DNA from: Pithys albifrons albifrons
Lineage: Eukaryota; Chordata; Aves; Passeriformes; Thamnophilidae
Length of the DNA: 64,000 nt
Reading direction: 5' to 3'
Assembly (NCBI RefSeq): GCF_047495875.1
Contig: NC_092471.1
Span: 6,717,001-6,781,000 of the forward strand
Positions within the stretch are counted from its first letter, which is position 1. The number at the start of each line of letters is the position of its first letter. The notes under the pieces were generated by a model. The model saw only the letters and a program-made list of their open reading frames with translations, did not search any database and was not told the DNA's origin. Of the stretch, positions 59,883 to 64,000 are shown piece by piece. Both the position numbers and the translations under genes were made by a program.

Positions 59883-62800
59883 CTATCCCAACCAGAAGGT
59901 TGAAATTCCTGCTTAATTTCACAGTATGAAATAAATGGTGGAATCACACACATACTAAGTTACCTAAGCATTTATCCATTTAATATCTGAACCTAAATCA
60001 ATATTTCAAGAGTCTTGAAAATGTTTTCCTCTTTTGGGAAACTGGAGACAAAAGTACTCTAAGACTTAGAGTGAAGAAGGATACAAATTTTTCAAAGGTA
60101 CCCAGAACAACATTAGACTTTCTAAGCCTAACTAATGTGAGAGCAAACTCACTAATGTAGAGCAGCTGAAGAGCTGTTGGAACCACGACCTTTAGAAGCA
60201 TTAACCCCGAGTCTAATAGAAAAGCTGAGGTAGAAGACATTTGCACAGCAACAAGACTAGACAGAAAGATGCACCCTGGGGAACCATGAAGCTTGTGCAG
60301 GATAAAGAAAATGAAAACTTGTAATGAAGTTCCAACACTTTGGGATGGGGGAAGAGCAACAGTCTCGCCAAACTGGATAGCTCTACTAGGCTGGAAAACG
60401 TCCTTTCTCATAATCCAAGAATTGCCTGAATCGCAGCAAGTTCTTCCAATTATTAAAAAAAAATACTTGCAGACTGAATTCTATTCCCATCCAATGGGCT
60501 GTGCATACCTTCATGAGACAGCAATCAAATATGATTTGTTCTCAGTATGCAAGAAGGGATTTGGTTTTGGCCCTGTTTTAAGAGAACTAGCTATAAAAGG
60601 TCAGAAGTGTTGGAGGAGAGAGCAGGGTTCTCCGAGCAGAGCAGACTGCTACTGCCTTAACCTGGAGGTCACCACAGTGACCAGAGCAAAACACTCACGC
60701 AATTCCTTAGAGAATTGATTTTCATTTATCCCTCTGGAGCAGAGACTGGGAAGTGCCTCCCACTGCACCTCTAGGGATCTAGTAGAATATGAGACACAGA
60801 AACTGAGATTGCACTGAACATTTTGAAAGTGTACGTAAGTAGACTGCTCTTCCCACTGGTGGCATCAAGCCACTCACCTAACCCAAGTTTTAAATCACTG
60901 AGCTGTATTTATTGATTTTAAAGTGCATTTTTTAGGAAGAAAAAAGTACATAGAGCTTCCTAATGTTGCCAGATGCTGTATCTGGCAAATTGGGAATAGT
61001 AAAACTATTTTGGATTACTGAAACTGTACAGGACAATTTCCCTATTAATGTCTGACATTTCAACTTGGTCTGTTCTGACAACTTTCTGGCTTTTCAGCAA
61101 GAAACTCTAAACTAAATATTTTGAGACACTACTTCGAGAAAATTAAGTTTGCAGAGTTTTTCTTTGGAGAGGCCTTTTTTGAAAAAAAAAAAAAAATTAA
61201 AAAACCCAAACCCACAAACTCTAATATAGGTTTGTTTTCTCCTCCTCAAAAATTAGAACATTTTCTTGTTAGATGGCTTCAAAGACTAGCAAATATATTT
61301 CTGAGAAATTCTGAGTAACTCTAGAGAGTAGTACTAGAAAAATCAACCTCCCTACACACATTTCTATACAGTATCAGCATCCCATATAACAATCTTAATC
61401 CCCCACTGAATGAAAGTGCAGATGAAAATTAACAGACATTTCTGCCGATACATTCTCTTTCTCCAGGGAATTCTGCACCAGCTCGAAGTCTGCCTTCATT
61501 GCTGCATTGCTTCAGTTATTATCTAGATAGCAACATGCAATTTTTTCATTACTAAGCTTAAGAGAAAGATCATTCATCTCTCCCAGTATTCTCTTGGTTA
61601 ATAAATCATCTAGTATTTAGGAGGAAAAAAATAAAACAGAAGAGAAACATTGTATTCTCCCAGGAAAAGTCAGATCTGGGACACTATGTTAGGAAAAAAT
61701 AATTGGTCCCATTATTATCATTGTCTCTAGCTTTACACTTAAGGGAGAAACATGTCTGAATAGCTGGTTACATCAGTAATGCAGATAGAGGAGAAATTCC
61801 CACAGTGTGAGTAAGTCTTCACACACTTAGAGAACGTGACCACACACAATACACATTAGAGTGCAGAAGAACAAAGCAACCTCAGGAAGTGTCCCTGATT
61901 GTTTTCGGCTGATTAAGGACATATGCCAACAAGCCTCTAGTTGCTGAGGGAAGCTTTGCAACTGGGGTAGCTCAAATTTATGTAATGCAATTAAAGATAT
62001 CGAATTGTTTGGGTCCATATAAAACTCACATTCAGAACAATGTAAGGTGCAAATTTAAGGCAATTCTGTTGTTTCAGACCAGTTCAGCCCAGGGACAGCT
62101 TTATCTTTCCAGTTAAAAGAACAGGGAAGAGATTAAAAGTCAGTTTGGCTAATGTAAATAGCTGATTTACATTAATATCAGCCATTTGGTTTGGAATCAG
62201 AATACACAGACTTCAACTAGTGACAGCAGTTTTGGAAAACAGCATTAAGGCAGTATGAACATCAGGTCTTGGAGCAAAGATGCTGCCTCTTTTTTTTGCT
62301 GAAGTCATCACACAAAGATTTAAGTCTTTTTGGACAAAATAAACCACTGAAAGCTGCACTGAGGTTAGCAGGAATTTGCCAGGTTAGTGCTCTTTCCAGC
62401 AGAGCAGGAAAATTGCCCATTTCAGGTGTGGAGCAGGAACAGTCATCCTCACTCCCAGACTTCCATGGGCTCTTCAGTGGGGTGAAGCATGCAGTGTCTG
62501 GGCATTGCTGATGTTGGTATCACCTCACAGCTCATCAGCAGGGGAAGTTTTAACTTAACATCTTAGTGTCAGGCCAGGAGTTCCGAGGAAGGCTTTGGGA
62601 ACAGCTCACCCACCCAAGAGCCGCTCACTTCTCCCAAGTCAGCCAGCCTAACAAATAGGTATTACATTTCCCTACAAATCATTCAGACTTCTGTAGGGAA
62701 GCATTAAAAAAAAAAAGCCACAGTAGTTTTAAATAAACTAAACATAGTACTTGGAGAAAAATGTAAGGCTTCCTGTAAATTAAACTGAACCTTTTTACAT

Positions 62801-64000
62801 AATAGATTGCTCACAGCTATTTGTAAGGAAGTGACAAAGCTGCTGCAGATCTTAAGATACTATAGCGAGGTTCACAGATGCGCTTATGTAAATATTTTCT
62901 GACAACTCAGCTGCTACTGAAAACATTTTTGAAGTTATCAAAAAGAATTTAAAGTATTTTCCAGTCTAGTCATTAACGTTTTATTTGCAAAAAGGCACCA
63001 CCAGAACTGCTAAGCGAAACAATTGCTTCTACAGAATGCACAAGCTCAGACAGCTGAGCATTTAAATAAGCCACCAAAATCCGAGCCCCAGCACTGCTGA
63101 CAGAGGAAAGTCCACTCCCAGCTTGCTGCCCCAAGCCAACAAGAAGCAGGTTTTTCTATTCCGAGTGATCGCACTCCACAGCCCTCATGCAGGCCACACA
63201 TCACTCAGGAAGCACTCTCATTGCATACACCACACAAGATGCCCCCTCACACTCTGAGCTGGCTGGGCAGCTGAGCCAGGACAGGTTTCCCATTCCTTAG
63301 GCTGCCAGAGATAACACTATGCCAGCTTAGCCAGTGCAGTTTGCATTGTATGGCGAGTCAGAGCCTGGCCAGGCCTGGAATTAGCAACCTGAAAAAAACA
63401 GACAGAAGCTTTACCTCAAAGCCATTATCTATTTCTTGGCATTGCAAAGCAGGAATACTGCATGGCCTGGCAGTAGTCTATTAACATATGTATTTTATCT
63501 ACTGTCACATATGCATTGCCATTTAGCTGCAGTTTCTTTCGGAGCTTATTTTTCTCTCCAGACATTTAAACTGCATAATATTTTTTGCTGTTAAGAATAT
63601 ACAAGAAAACATTTATTAAGTGAAGACTATACAAATTAGAGACAACTAAGAGCAGCCCATTAGTGGTTTGTTATCTCTCTAGCAATCCCCCAGGAATCAC
63701 TAGTGGACTCACTAGATCTTATTAGATTCTCTATTTGGGTCTCAGGTTTGAGACAAAAAGCTTTGTGAAGACATGTCCACAGACAGCTTTCCCTACTGGG
63801 TACACATCCAAGTCACCTCAAGCATGCAAGACAAAACATATTACTGCTAAGGTCAGCAGGAATTCACATTACTAATAGGAGCTTCACTATTGCTCTGTTT
63901 CAGGTGATAGATACAACTTGGTGCTTGAGGCTTGATACCAGCGGCTTGGGTCTTGTCCAAATAACACTCCCTTTGAGGGGGAGGGCAGTGGGCATTTAAG
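59883..64000. other. Unique DNA, no gene recognised
   Basis: No gene or interspersed repeat. Two overlapping open frames (minus 59998-60411, plus 60293-60718, about 140 codons each) lack recognisable domains. A TATA-like CTATAAAAGG lies near 60590. A-rich runs lie near 61180-61195 and 62705-62716, and a 10-bp hairpin at 62150-62174 is listed. On the minus strand a donor TTTGAG|GTAAAG near 63412 ends a frame with QCQEIDNGFE, but the acceptor is weak. Confidence 0.55.
62150..62174. repeat. Short perfect hairpin TAATGTAAAT
   Basis: TAATGTAAAT (62150-62159) and ATTTACATTA (62165-62174) form a perfect 10-bp stem with a 5-base loop AGCTG. Weaker complementarity continues outside (TTGGC/GCCA) with a bulge. 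TAAT and ATGTAAAT-like words also resemble homeodomain/POU sites, so it could act as a paired binding site. This is inference only. Confidence 0.45.

Noticed and set aside
59998..60718. Two antisense open frames of about 140 codons and a TATA-like CTATAAAAGG near 60590
   Set aside because: No recognisable protein, no supporting promoter elements and no CpG enrichment. A lone TATA-like word is expected by chance.
63413..63468. Coding-looking frame with QCQEIDNGFE before a GTAAAG donor on the minus strand
   Set aside because: The upstream acceptor lacks a pyrimidine tract, and the open stretch is under 20 codons.
1..64000. tRNA, rRNA, CRISPR, insertion sequence, endogenous retrovirus or LTR
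   Set aside because: Reading through found no cloverleaf with internal promoter boxes, no spaced direct-repeat array, no transposase and no paired terminal repeats or retroviral coding blocks.

Overview
This window looks like ordinary vertebrate nuclear DNA, most probably from a bird. The recognisable interspersed repeats are fragments of CR1, the main LINE of birds and other sauropsids, plus a few very old MIR-like and palindromic elements of the kind shared across amniotes. I saw no Alu, B1 or primate/rodent L1 sequence. The DNA is AT-rich and CpG-poor, repeat density is low, and both strands are broken by frequent stop codons. A short G/A-rich minisatellite (59735-59882) resembles tandem units common in songbirds, so a passerine is a reasonable but unproven guess. 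Nothing suggests bacterial, plasmid or phage DNA: there are no gene-dense operons, CRISPR arrays, insertion sequences or rRNA.

No gene could be identified with confidence. The longest open frame (31398-32009, 203 codons) lies in C-rich DNA where several other frames are also open, and it has no recognisable domain. The window is best read as intergenic or intronic sequence.

Layout. 1-9 kb: unique AT-rich DNA with a forward CR1 3' end (2430-2915) and an A/C-rich low-complexity tract (4655-4796). 9-23 kb: an old palindromic repeat (9078-9148) and two reverse CR1 fragments (15565-15760, 22395-22785). 23-26 kb: a possible terminal exon on the minus strand, and a CpG-dense patch at 25165-25481 with a perfect 16-bp palindrome and an RFX X-box-like motif. 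29-42 kb: MIR-like fragments, a CR1 end (36447-36545), a T/G-rich tract and three further old palindromic repeats. 43-58 kb: unique DNA with most of the splice-site-bounded segments, a gene-like 361-bp open segment at 47965-48325 and a CR1 end (49818-49962). 59-64 kb: a reverse MIR-like element and the minisatellite, then unique DNA.

Several short segments on the minus strand have strong acceptor and donor sequences (58.2, 56.5, 55.4, 43.4, 39.2 and 23.1 kb). Those with a single open frame have phases that do not join into one consistent coding sequence. Short open frames between chance splice sites are expected in 64 kb, so they are offered as candidates for a non-coding transcript or pseudo-exons, not as a gene. 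RNA-seq and cross-species alignment would decide.
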